The translations under genes were made by a program, and so were the position numbers. From Scatosoma sp045652785 (lineage in GTDB: Bacteria; Bacillota; Clostridia; Christensenellales; Borkfalkiaceae), in NCBI GenBank assembly GCA_045652785.1, contig JAZOLF010000111.1, forward strand, positions 1 to 27,911: a stretch of 27,911 nt of DNA, in the 5' to 3' direction. Below, piece by piece: positions 1 to 7,011 of the stretch (position 1 is its first letter; the number at the start of each line of letters is the position of its first letter). The notes under the pieces are model-generated. The model did no database searches. It saw only the letters and a program-made list of their open reading frames with translations, and had not been told where the DNA came from.

Positions 1-429
1 TTGAAACTCGATCGGGTGCTGTATACGTCTACGGTATATCCAGCCAATTACGGATTTATTCCGCGCACTTTGGCAGAGGACGGCGATCCGCTGGACGTTT
101 TGGTGCTTTGCGGTGAAACCATCTACCCGATGACGCTTGTCACTTGCTATCCGATCGGGATGATCAAGATGATCGACGGGGATGAAGAAGACGAAAAAAT
201 TATCGCCATTCCTTTTGGCGATCCGACCTATAACGGGTATTACGACATTCACGAATTGCCTACCCATGTCTTTGACGAAATGATGCACTTCTTTGAAGTT
301 TATAAGGCGCTCGAACACAAACATACCACGGTGAAAGAGATTTGCCATCGCGACGAAGCGGTCGATATTATCAATAAGTGCATCGAAAGTTACCAAAAGA
401 AGTTCGGCAACCGCAGAAGAGCAAGATAA
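1..429 (+). CDS. ppa: Inorganic pyrophosphatase, soluble family I (5' end outside window)
   Basis: Hydrolyses pyrophosphate to two phosphates in the cytoplasm, pulling biosynthetic reactions forward. The reading frame is open at the window edge and ends at 427-429. The family I signature DGDPLDVLV lies at about residues 28-36 of the visible part, preceded by the conserved YPANYGFIPRTL segment. Compared with family members of about 175 residues, roughly 35-40 N-terminal residues lie upstream of the window, so the TTG at position 1 is an internal Leu codon and not a start. The C-terminus (FFEVYKALEHK, then a basic tail) matches the family. The next gene begins 18 bp downstream, so the two are probably co-transcribed. 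Confidence 0.93.
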   Translation: MKLDRVLYTSTVYPANYGFIPRTLAEDGDPLDVLVLCGETIYPMTLVTCYPIGMIKMIDGDEEDEKIIAIPFGDPTYNGYYDIHELPTHVFDEMMHFFEVYKALEHKHTTVKEICHRDEAVDIINKCIESYQKKFGNRRRAR

Positions 430-447
430 CCGCAAGGAGTAAGAAGA

Positions 448-957
448 ATGAAACGGCTTTTAATCGTTGTGGATATGCAAAATGATTTTGTTTTCGGTTG
501 TTTGTGTACGCCTGAGGCGAAAGCAATTTTGCCTGCGGTAAAAGCGTGCATTGAGAGCGCGAAAGCGGATGGCGTAGAAGTGGTGTTCACGCGCGACACG
601 CACGAAGAAAACTATCTTTCCACCCAAGAAGGTAAATATTTGCCTGTTCCACATTGTATCCGAGGGACGGACGGGTGGCAAATCGTGGACGGTTTGCACG
701 CGGGCGAAAAAGTGTTTGATAAGCCTGTTTTTGGCAGCGAAGATTTGGCAAAATACGTGCGGAGCGGAAACTACGACGAAGTATCCCTGATCGGCGTTTG
801 CACGGATATTTGTGTTTTATCGAATGCGGTTTTAATCAAGACCGCTTGCCCGGAAACTTTGGTGCGCGTGCACGCGGATTGTTGTGCAGGGGTGACGCCC
901 GAAACGCACGCGGCGGCGCTCACAACACTTTCTTCTATTCAAGTGCAAATTGTCTAA
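448..957 (+). CDS. pncA: Isochorismatase/nicotinamidase-family cysteine hydrolase, likely nicotinamidase
   Basis: Probably deamidates nicotinamide to nicotinate for NAD salvage. The 169-residue protein has the family triad: Asp9 in VVDMQNDF, Lys92 in FDKPVFGS and Cys122 in GVCTDICVLSNA. Metal-site candidates are Asp50 and His52 (TRDTHEENY) and His69 (VPHCIRGTDGW). The presence of these metal ligands favours nicotinamidase over a metal-free isochorismatase, but other amidase substrates remain possible. An AAGGAGT Shine-Dalgarno sits just before the ATG at 448. It follows ppa by 18 bp. No clear terminator separates it from the next promoter at 977. Confidence 0.85.
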   Translation: MKRLLIVVDMQNDFVFGCLCTPEAKAILPAVKACIESAKADGVEVVFTRDTHEENYLSTQEGKYLPVPHCIRGTDGWQIVDGLHAGEKVFDKPVFGSEDLAKYVRSGNYDEVSLIGVCTDICVLSNAVLIKTACPETLVRVHADCCAGVTPETHAAALTTLSSIQVQIV

Positions 958-976
958 TCGAGATTTGAAAAAAGAA

Positions 977-1005
977 TTGACAACGTGATTTGTTTATTGT
1001 ATAAT
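977..1005 (+). promoter_or_regulatory. Consensus sigma-A promoter of the 1064 membrane-protein gene
   Basis: TTGACA at 977-982 and TATAAT at 1000-1005 are separated by exactly 17 bp, so both hexamers match consensus perfectly. The start site would be near 1012, giving a leader of about 50 nt that ends in the GGAGG ribosome binding site. A promoter this strong usually needs a repressor or drives an abundant product; see the overlapping palindrome. Confidence 0.85.
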
Positions 1006-1013
1006 ACAATAAA
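993..1013. promoter_or_regulatory. Perfect 10-bp inverted repeat over the -10 element, candidate operator
   Basis: The left arm TTTATTGTAT (993-1002) and right arm ATACAATAAA (1004-1013) are exact reverse complements around a single central A at 1003. The palindrome covers the whole -10 and the predicted start site, where a dimeric repressor would block RNA polymerase. No T-run follows, so it is not a terminator. The cognate regulator is not in the window. Confidence 0.5.
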
Positions 1014-1063
1014 GTTGAAAAAATAAGCGGCTTTTAGATGGAAAGCCGATTCGGAGGTTATAT

Positions 1064-2449
1064 ATGACAACAATGCAATCGTTGAGAGTGCGCAGCGGTA
1101 AAGCGCGTCGCAAAGCGATTTTTGCAGGCCTGCTTTATGTGCTTGGTATTATCGGGCTTGCAGTGGTAGCGTTCATGCCTTTGACCAAGGGGGTTGAAGT
1201 GAAAGGCTACGGCGTAATGAGCGTTGCAAACTTTTGGAAACCCGTGAGTTATGTTGTGACGGATTTTCAAACGGTTATCGCAGATCCTGCTCAATATATT
1301 CTGATGGTGCTTGCGGGGCTTTTGTATGGCTTGATGCTGGTATTCACGGTAATCAATGCACTTCGCGCAATTGCGAAACTTGACAATCTCTGCATGAAGG
1401 GCAACCGTCGCGCTGGTTTTAACCAAAACAAATTGACGGTAGATAAGTTGGGTAAGATCTTCTCTTGCTCCTATGCGCTCGTATCTGTACATACCATTCT
1501 TATTATGGCGATGTATCCTTCCGAAGATGCGGCATTTACGCTCGTTTATATGATCGCGACGTTGGCGTTCTTGTTTATCCACTTGCTTTGCGGTCCGATC
1601 GCGGCGTCCATTAGCACTTTCACCGTTCGTGATACGGTTGCGGAAATGCCCAGAAAATATCGCTGGTTTGCGCCTTTCTTGCGCAATGTATTCCAGTTTG
1701 CGGCGCTTGGCGGTATTGCATACTTCTTGATGTCCTACATGAACGACACCTTTGCGAATTTCTTGACGGCGATTGCAACCCCTGTGAAATCGTGGGATAA
1801 GTTGGTTGCGATTTTCAGCGCGGAAGACATTCTTCCTGGTCTGTTCCGCTTGCTTGCACTTGGTTTCTGGATGGCGGGTTTTGTTGCTTTCTTCATCATC
1901 TTCCGTCACGCGGTAAACAATACCGAATTCTATGCTTGCGGTAAAGATAAGGGCAGAAAAGTTGTTCGTTTCTGGTCGTTCATGATGTTTATCGTCCTGC
2001 TCCTTGCGGCGGTCGCTCCCGTAGTGTTTGCTTGGATCAATGGCGGCGCATTCCCTGAAAATATTTGGGAAATCTTCGGTGGCGAACTCAACGTGCTTTA
2101 TGCGGCGGCGATTGCACTCGGCTTGTTTATTTTTGAATGTATTCTTCGCAAACGTCCTTTGTTGAAGAAAGAGTATATGGAAAAGGATGCTCCTGCGCAA
2201 AAGGAACTCGTCTATGACGTCGTAGAAGAACCTGCTCCCGCGCCTGCTCCTGCGGTTGCTCCCGCTCCCGTAGAACCTGCGCCCGCGCCTGCTCCTGCGG
2301 CTGTTCCCGCTCCCGCACAACCCGCGTCTGCTCCCGTGGAACAAAAACCCGTGAAAGCACTTCCTTTGTCTCCAAAGGCACAAGCGGCAAAGGTGGCGAG
2401 AGCAAAATGGATTGAAAAAGGTCTTGCGGCTCGTGCGGCGAAGAACTAA
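1064..2449 (+). CDS. Uncharacterised 8-helix membrane protein with Pro/Ala-rich C-terminal tail
   Basis: I do not recognise the family. The 461-residue protein starts with a short basic segment and then shows about eight hydrophobic helices, near residues 17-39, 85-107, 134-153, 157-183, 205-227, 258-281, 301-326 and 343-364. The last ~95 residues are soluble: a charged linker (KRPLLKKEYMEKD), a low-complexity stretch of alternating Pro and Ala with occasional Glu (about 390-425), and a basic Ala/Lys end. There is no signal peptide beyond the first helix and no catalytic motif that I can identify. The start is fixed by GGAGG seven bases upstream. It is monocistronic, with its own consensus promoter and a terminator at 2475. 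A role in transport or envelope organisation is only a guess. Confidence 0.8.
   Translation: MTTMQSLRVRSGKARRKAIFAGLLYVLGIIGLAVVAFMPLTKGVEVKGYGVMSVANFWKPVSYVVTDFQTVIADPAQYILMVLAGLLYGLMLVFTVINALRAIAKLDNLCMKGNRRAGFNQNKLTVDKLGKIFSCSYALVSVHTILIMAMYPSEDAAFTLVYMIATLAFLFIHLLCGPIAASISTFTVRDTVAEMPRKYRWFAPFLRNVFQFAALGGIAYFLMSYMNDTFANFLTAIATPVKSWDKLVAIFSAEDILPGLFRLLALGFWMAGFVAFFIIFRHAVNNTEFYACGKDKGRKVVRFWSFMMFIVLLLAAVAPVVFAWINGGAFPENIWEIFGGELNVLYAAAIALGLFIFECILRKRPLLKKEYMEKDAPAQKELVYDVVEEPAPAPAPAVAPAPVEPAPAPAPAAVPAPAQPASAPVEQKPVKALPLSPKAQAAKVARAKWIEKGLAARAAKN
2231..2320 (+). repeat. Two tandem 45-bp coding repeats in the Pro/Ala tail
   Basis: Copy 1 (2231-2275) and copy 2 (2276-2320) match at 40 of 45 positions. 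A decayed partial copy follows from 2321. Each unit encodes 15 residues of alternating Pro-Ala. The in-frame repeat suggests tail length changes by slippage or unequal exchange. Confidence 0.75.
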
Positions 2450-2474
2450 AAAACAAATACATACAAAAGAAAAG

Positions 2475-2501
2475 CGCACACCTTCGGGTGTGCGTTTTTT
2501 T
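2475..2501. terminator. Intrinsic terminator, probably bidirectional between convergent genes
   Basis: An 8-bp stem CGCACACC/GGTGTGCG closes on a TTCG tetraloop (2483-2486) and is followed by seven T (2495-2501). On the minus strand the same hairpin is followed by CTTTTCTTTTG, so it can also end spoIIE transcription. Confidence 0.9.
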
Positions 2502-2514
2502 GTCTTACAAGGGG

Positions 2515-2530
2515 GGCAGGTATGCGATGA
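2515..2530. repeat. Short dispersed motif GGCAGGTATGCGATGA, copy 1
   Basis: The same 16 bases occur exactly at 23750-23765. A copy with one mismatch is at 4956-4971, and a more distant one at 24117-24132. This copy lies between the shared terminator and the spoIIE stop codon. Confidence 0.55.
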
Positions 2531-2547
2531 GAAGGCTTTTTATGCGC

Positions 2548-4842
2548 TTACGAGCGTATAATTCGCACGGCAAGTACGGTCATATCATCCTTTGCAACAC
2601 CGCCGTATCGTTGCAGGGAGATAGACAAAAGTGAATCGGCAAAGTTTTGCGGGTTACTCTGTGGGATGGATTGCACGACGTCAAACAATTCCACGCTGGA
2701 AGGGAACGCGCCCGTGATGCCGTCGCTCAAAAATACAAGCGTGTCCCCTGCTTTAAAGGGATAGGCGGCTGTGGTGGGATGCACTCTTTCCAAGACGCCA
2801 AGCGGCAGAGTATCGCTTTCTAAAATTTGTAATCCGCTGTCGGATAAAATAAATCCGATAGGGGTACCGATTTTCACAACGTCTGCCCGACCTTCGTCCA
2901 AATCGACCACCGCAATATCCACGCAGGCAAAAGTGTCGTCTTTGGAAAAAGAGAGTAAGCGATTGACGGTTGATAGCGTCAATTCGGGCGGCATCTTTGC
3001 GCGATAGAAACTCTCCAACAGGGAAATGGTGGTCTCGGAAAAGCGCTTGGCGTATTCTCCGCTCCCCATTCCATCGGAGAGTGCCACCAAAAATTGCCGT
3101 TCGTCGATCCGCAAAACAGAGTGGGTATCTCCGCTAAATGTTTCACCGTCTTTGGTTTTACAGGCAACCCCAAATATGGCGTCAAAGGGTGGCTTTTTTC
3201 GTAAGATACAACAAAATTTATTGCGAGCAAGCGTAATTTTTTCGGCTACACAAAATGGGGATCCAAACAAATGGGTAGCGACGGCTGCGAGTTTTTTTAC
3301 TTGCCCATCTCCAAACACGACCAAAGAAAGGGTAGGCTCGTCGCCGCCGTAAATCATAATCTCCGAACAAACGATGCCGGCTTTCATAAGCGCGTCTTCC
3401 AGCGCCCGTTCCTTTTGGGTATAAGGGGACATCGGTTCGCTTTGTTCTAAAGCAAGGCTTTTGGCAATCTCGCTAACGCCAAGCGCCTGGTTTGCAAGCA
3501 GTTGTCTTCCGCTGGCGGCACTTTCCGCATCTTGCATATAGTTCTTGTATTCAACGAGTTGGTTGTTCGTCGCATATAACAGGTCGCTTTGCCTACCGCA
3601 GGTTCTTGCCAGGCTTGGCGGAATATCAATCAGGCTAACTTTGCCCTTGATACAGCCAACGTTCAGCATTTTCTCAACGGCAGGGATCAACCCTTCGTTT
3701 AGGCAAGCGCCGTACCCGCTACACCGACGGCACACGCCGTTCAAAACACGGTTTTGCATATAGAGTTTTGCGCCCTTTTCCCCGTCTGTGTTTCCAAGTG
3801 TCAGAAAAGTGGTTTGAATTTCTTTAAACAAGGCGGCTATTTCAAACAGCCGTTCTGCAACGGCGGCACGGTTTCGGTTGATAGCAAGGCGAGAAAGGTG
3901 CCGTTCACGATAGAAAATCAGGGCGTTTTCCATACGAATAATCGCCGCTTGCGGGGTGAGCAAAAAGGCGACGGTGGGGAGTATTGCACAAAGCAACCAA
4001 CCGACCAACTGCTCGGGGGGTGCAAGAAATGCACCTTGAAAGTACCCAAGTGCCAAATAACAAAGGAGTAGTGCAAAAGATAGCCCCAACTTTCCCGTTT
4101 TGGAAAAGATGATCAAGACAATTCCGTATAGAAAAAAGGCGGCAACACTCTCACCGCTGATGAGAAAAACGGGCAGGGATAAAGCGAAAGCGCACACCGC
4201 GCCCCAAGCATCCTGTGTGACGGCGCAAAACAGTAATAATATGTAAAAAGCAATACCCATGTACGCGTTTACGCCAAAAAATCGACAAAATCCTATCCCG
4301 CAAAAGACGAATACAAGTAGGCAAAATACCGTTTCTTCCATACGCATACGGCATCGCAACCACTTGTCTTTGGCTGCGGCAACGGCGACGGCGCAAACGG
4401 CGGCGAACAACAAAAGCATCAACCCGATGATGGCTTTTTGGAAGAGCGAATCTTCCAAAGTTTTTATACCAAACGGGAGCGGATAGGGGATGAAATCGGC
4501 AAGGAAAATATATAGCAACATTCCTGCAAAGAATGCCGAAAAAGGCAATAGCAACTTTCCGCGCACACCTTCTCCGAATAACTGTTTGCGCAACAAGCAC
4601 GCCGCCCATAACAACAACGCCTGCCCTAAATATACCCAAGCGGTGTTCGGTTGAGTGGTTGTGAGAGCGGAAAGGACGAAGGTAGCGCTTGGTAAAAATA
4701 GGGGGATCCCTGACGTTCCCGCCCCCAACAACAAAGCAAAGGCAAAAGGCTCGGCATTGCTCCCCATTTGCGATAGCGTGAATACCCCAAGACATAGCGG
4801 CAGCAATTTTACCGCCGATAACAAATCGAACTGTTTTTTCAT
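2548..4842 (-). CDS. spoIIE: Stage II sporulation protein E, membrane PP2C-type serine phosphatase
   Basis: Dephosphorylates the anti-anti-sigma factor SpoIIAA, releasing sigma-F in the forespore, and acts at the polar septum. The 764-residue protein (B. subtilis: 827) has an N-terminal half of about ten hydrophobic helices. A central part follows with the Cys-rich segment VCRRCSGYGACLNEG, and then a C-terminal PP2C/SpoIIE domain. Metal-binding aspartates are visible in ALSDGMGSGEYA (Asp590), VFLSDGITGAF (Asp707) and VAKDDMTVL near the end. I chose the ATG at 4842 because GGAG lies 8 bases before it. The longer frame from 4941 has no ribosome site and would start upstream of the likely promoter. 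It is convergent with the 1064 gene and behind the mazF terminator, so it is a separate transcription unit. Confidence 0.93.
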   Translation of the reverse strand: MKKQFDLLSAVKLLPLCLGVFTLSQMGSNAEPFAFALLLGAGTSGIPLFLPSATFVLSALTTTQPNTAWVYLGQALLLWAACLLRKQLFGEGVRGKLLLPFSAFFAGMLLYIFLADFIPYPLPFGIKTLEDSLFQKAIIGLMLLLFAAVCAVAVAAAKDKWLRCRMRMEETVFCLLVFVFCGIGFCRFFGVNAYMGIAFYILLLFCAVTQDAWGAVCAFALSLPVFLISGESVAAFFLYGIVLIIFSKTGKLGLSFALLLCYLALGYFQGAFLAPPEQLVGWLLCAILPTVAFLLTPQAAIIRMENALIFYRERHLSRLAINRNRAAVAERLFEIAALFKEIQTTFLTLGNTDGEKGAKLYMQNRVLNGVCRRCSGYGACLNEGLIPAVEKMLNVGCIKGKVSLIDIPPSLARTCGRQSDLLYATNNQLVEYKNYMQDAESAASGRQLLANQALGVSEIAKSLALEQSEPMSPYTQKERALEDALMKAGIVCSEIMIYGGDEPTLSLVVFGDGQVKKLAAVATHLFGSPFCVAEKITLARNKFCCILRKKPPFDAIFGVACKTKDGETFSGDTHSVLRIDERQFLVALSDGMGSGEYAKRFSETTISLLESFYRAKMPPELTLSTVNRLLSFSKDDTFACVDIAVVDLDEGRADVVKIGTPIGFILSDSGLQILESDTLPLGVLERVHPTTAAYPFKAGDTLVFLSDGITGAFPSSVELFDVVQSIPQSNPQNFADSLLSISLQRYGGVAKDDMTVLAVRIIRS

Positions 4843-4870
4843 AGCATTTTCTCCACGGATATTTTTCGCC

Positions 4871-4899
4871 ATTGTATCACGCGTACCACTATAAAAAAC
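4871..4899 (-). promoter_or_regulatory. Possible weak sigma-A promoter of spoIIE
   Basis: Read on the minus strand, TACAAT (4871-4876) has a poor GTTTTT hexamer 17 bp upstream (4894-4899). The start would be near 4864, leaving about 22 nt of leader before the ATG at 4842. A poor -35 fits a promoter that needs an activator, as with Spo0A in B. subtilis, but I see no convincing Spo0A box. Confidence 0.35.
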
Positions 4900-4926
4900 G
4901 GCTGTTTTTGCAAAAAAAGGACGAAT

Positions 4927-4957
4927 AAACAAGAAAACCACCCCAAAATAGGGGTGG
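4927..4957 (-). terminator. Intrinsic terminator after the mazF-like gene
   Basis: On the minus strand the stem CCACCCC/GGGGTGG (4951-4957 and 4938-4944) closes on a 6-nt loop and is followed by TTTTCTTGTTT. It separates the ribonuclease gene from spoIIE. Confidence 0.8.
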
Positions 4958-4971
4958 CAGGTATGCGTTGA
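4956..4971. repeat. Short dispersed motif, copy 2 (one mismatch)
   Basis: GGCAGGTATGCGTTGA differs from copy 1 at one base. It begins at the right arm of the mazF terminator hairpin and ends 15 bp from the mazF stop codon. Confidence 0.5.
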
Positions 4972-4985
4972 AAGGGAAACACCGC

Positions 4986-5336
4986 CTAATCGACGGGGAA
5001 CCCCAGGCTGATCAAAATGGCGCGGTTTACCCGTGTCATCGTTTGCGGCGGCAATTCACCGATCCGTTCTTTCAGTCGTCTTTTATCCAAAGTGCGGATT
5101 TGTTCCAGCAGAATCACGCTGTCTTTGGCAAGCCCGTAGGCGGACGGCAATTCAATATGCGTCGGCAGGCGCGCTTTTCCGATTTTACTCGTGACGGCGG
5201 CTGCGATAATGGTGGGGGAATACTTATTTCCGATATCATTTTGTACCACCAAGACGGGGCGGATGCCCCCTTGCTCACTCCCGATGACGGGGGATAAATC
5301 AGCGTAATACAATTCTCCGCGTTTTACTGTAATCAT
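4986..5336 (-). CDS. ndoA: MazF/EndoA-type mRNA endoribonuclease (PemK family), no adjacent antitoxin
   Basis: Sequence-specific RNase that cleaves single-stranded RNA; the family is normally neutralised by a small antitoxin. The 116 residues closely follow Bacillus EndoA: VKRGELYYADLSPVIGSEQGG at the start, RPVLVVQND, and LLEQIRTLDKRRL. The catalytic pair is present as Arg26 (GGIRPVLV) and Thr49 (AAVTSKIG), so the enzyme looks active. GGAG lies 9 bases before the ATG. It sits alone between the pgi terminator (5437-5467) and its own terminator. The 147 bp upstream contain no antitoxin-sized frame with a ribosome site, whereas B. subtilis has ndoAI there. Confidence 0.92.
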   Translation of the reverse strand: MITVKRGELYYADLSPVIGSEQGGIRPVLVVQNDIGNKYSPTIIAAAVTSKIGKARLPTHIELPSAYGLAKDSVILLEQIRTLDKRRLKERIGELPPQTMTRVNRAILISLGFPVD

Positions 5337-5368
5337 ACTCGTTTTCTCCGTTTGTGCAAAACCTGTTC

Positions 5369-5387
5369 ATTTACAGTATATGTAAAT
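5369..5387. promoter_or_regulatory. Inverted repeat upstream of the mazF-like gene, candidate operator
   Basis: ATTTACA (5369-5375) and TGTAAAT (5381-5387) are perfect inverted arms around five bases. On the minus strand the centre contains TATACT, a plausible -10 about 35 bp before the ATG. No good -35 is visible at 16-18 bp, so the promoter may be weak or activator-dependent. Confidence 0.4.
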
Positions 5388-5436
5388 CGTGGCTTGCTAC
5401 GGTACAAAGTATTCCCCGCTTTTTCGCGAAATATAC

Positions 5437-5467
5437 AAAAAAAGAGCAACCGCACGCGCCGTTGCTC
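5437..5467 (-). terminator. Intrinsic terminator of pgi
   Basis: On the minus strand GAGCAAC (5461-5467) pairs with GTTGCTC (5444-5450) across a 10-nt GC-rich loop and is followed by seven T. It lies 17 bp after the pgi stop codon. Confidence 0.9.
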
Positions 5468-5483
5468 CTTTTGTTTTTTACAT

Positions 5484-6917
5484 TTAAACGATATATTTTG
5501 CGTCTTTTTCAGGAAGGCTATCCAGTTCTTTTCTCTTTTCTTCGTAGCCCTTTTTGCCAAGCAAAGCGAAGGTTGCCTTTTTGCCTTCTTCAACGCCAGG
5601 CTGGTTGAATGTGTCGATGTTGAGCATCGCGCCCGCATAAGCGGTTTGCAATTCAAACAGGAACAACAACTGACCGAGCGTGAACGCATTGAGTTCAGGC
5701 AGCCAAATGGTATAGTTCATTCTGCCTGCTTTGGTCAAAGCGTAAGCAGTTGCAGCGTTTTCGGCTTGGATGAGTTCTTCCATCGTGTGCCCGCCAAGGA
5801 AAGAAACGTCAGGGATAGTTTCGCAACCGTGGGGGATAGGCATTTCGCATCCATACTTTTTCAACGAAAGGAAAGTGACGACTTTATCGAAAGGCCCTTC
5901 GGTGTAGAGTTGCACCTGCGAGTGTTGGTCGGTCACGCCGAGTGCCTTAACGGGGGTTTGCCCAACGTTGCAAGGCTGGCCGTCCAAAGTGACGTTCTTG
6001 CCCAAGGATTCCGCCCAAAGTTGGCAATACCAGTCGGACAAGAACTTCAAGTTATCGGAATAGGGCATCATAACGCCGATATTTTTACCTTGTGCCATCG
6101 CTGCCACCTGCAAAGCCGCGCAAGCGAGTGCGGGGTTTTGGGTGATAGACGGCTTGGAACAAATTTCGTCCATGTATGCCGCCCCTGCGAGCAAGCCTTT
6201 GATGTCGATACCGAGTACCGCAGCGGGCAACAAGCCAACAGGGCAGAGTTGGGAGAATCTACCGCCAACGCCGTCGGGCAGGATATAACTTTTAATACCG
6301 CCGCATTCGTCGGAAATCTTTTTAAGGTTGCCTTTCTTTTCGTCGGTGGTGAAGATTACGTTATCTTTAATGTTCACGCCCGCTTTGGTGAGAAGATCGA
6401 GCAAGATTAAGTATTGCGTCATCGTTTCGCTGGTCGCGCCCGATTTCGAGATTACGTTAAAGCAAGTTTTTTCGGGTTCGATTACGTCGAGCAAATCACG
6501 CATTCTAACGGGGTCAACGTTGTCTTCTACAAAGAACTTAGGCCCTTTTCTCTTGGATTTGGGCAGGTCGTTGTAGTGCAAGTGGCAAAGCGCGTTAAAC
6601 GCCATAATGGGGCCAAGAGCGCTGCCGCCGATCCCGAGTACCACAAAATACTGGAATTTCTTTCTTACTTGTTTTGCGGTTGCCAAAATATCTTCGACAA
6701 TTTCCTTTTGGTTGTAGGGCAGTTCCGTCCAACCCATATACAATTCGTCTTTACCGCGGTTTGCCTTTACGTATTCGAAAGCGGATTTTGCCATCGGGGA
6801 CATTGCACGCAGTTCCTTTTCGGAAAAGCCTTCTTTGCCCAAGAATTTTTCGGTCATATTGTTGTAATCTACGGTCACGCGCATAGATTTGCGCCAATCT
6901 CTGGTTTTGTAGCCCAT
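5484..6917 (-). CDS. pgi: Glucose-6-phosphate isomerase
   Basis: Interconverts glucose 6-phosphate and fructose 6-phosphate in glycolysis and gluconeogenesis, in the cytoplasm. The 477-residue protein carries the family landmarks in order: VVLGIGGSALGP (about 92-103), NVISKSGATSETM for the sugar phosphate, GVGGRFSQL, WAESLGK with the catalytic Glu, IPHGCETIPDV with the ring-opening His, and FNQPGVEEGK near the C-terminus with the Lys. The length is normal for Bacillota. The start at 6917 has AAAGGAG 14-20 bases upstream. It has its own promoter (6951-6979) and terminator, so it is a single-gene unit within a run of minus-strand genes. Confidence 0.96.
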   Translation of the reverse strand: MGYKTRDWRKSMRVTVDYNNMTEKFLGKEGFSEKELRAMSPMAKSAFEYVKANRGKDELYMGWTELPYNQKEIVEDILATAKQVRKKFQYFVVLGIGGSALGPIMAFNALCHLHYNDLPKSKRKGPKFFVEDNVDPVRMRDLLDVIEPEKTCFNVISKSGATSETMTQYLILLDLLTKAGVNIKDNVIFTTDEKKGNLKKISDECGGIKSYILPDGVGGRFSQLCPVGLLPAAVLGIDIKGLLAGAAYMDEICSKPSITQNPALACAALQVAAMAQGKNIGVMMPYSDNLKFLSDWYCQLWAESLGKNVTLDGQPCNVGQTPVKALGVTDQHSQVQLYTEGPFDKVVTFLSLKKYGCEMPIPHGCETIPDVSFLGGHTMEELIQAENAATAYALTKAGRMNYTIWLPELNAFTLGQLLFLFELQTAYAGAMLNIDTFNQPGVEEGKKATFALLGKKGYEEKRKELDSLPEKDAKYIV

Positions 6918-6950
6918 AATAATCGTTTGCTCCTTTGGTTTGTTGTTTGT

Positions 6951-6979
6951 ATTGTACTAAAAATTACGGGCAAAGTCAA
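6951..6979 (-). promoter_or_regulatory. Sigma-A promoter of pgi
   Basis: On the minus strand TTGACT (6974-6979) and TACAAT (6951-6956) are separated by 17 bp. Each hexamer is one base off consensus. The start would be near 6944, giving a leader of about 27 nt with an AAAGGAG ribosome site. Confidence 0.8.
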
Positions 6980-7011
6980 TAGTATGCAGGAATTTTTTTT
7001 TTACATTTTTT

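Noticed and set aside
1058..2479. Minus-strand frame of 473 codons opposite the membrane-protein gene
   Set aside because: Its product is Arg/His/Cys-rich and without domains, while the plus strand has a consensus promoter, ribosome site and eight clear helices. It is a shadow of the real gene.
4843..4941. Longer SpoIIE start at 4941 or 4872
   Set aside because: No ribosome site at either; both lie at or upstream of the possible -10, and the ATG at 4842 has GGAG at good spacing.
5337..5483. Antitoxin gene upstream of the mazF-like gene
   Set aside because: The only minus-strand frame covering this interval runs antisense-like through the pgi end and has no ribosome site or ribbon-helix-helix or AbrB-type sequence.
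5352..6410. Plus-strand frame of 352 codons opposite pgi
   Set aside because: No recognisable domain or ribosome site, and pgi on the other strand has all catalytic motifs, a promoter and a terminator.
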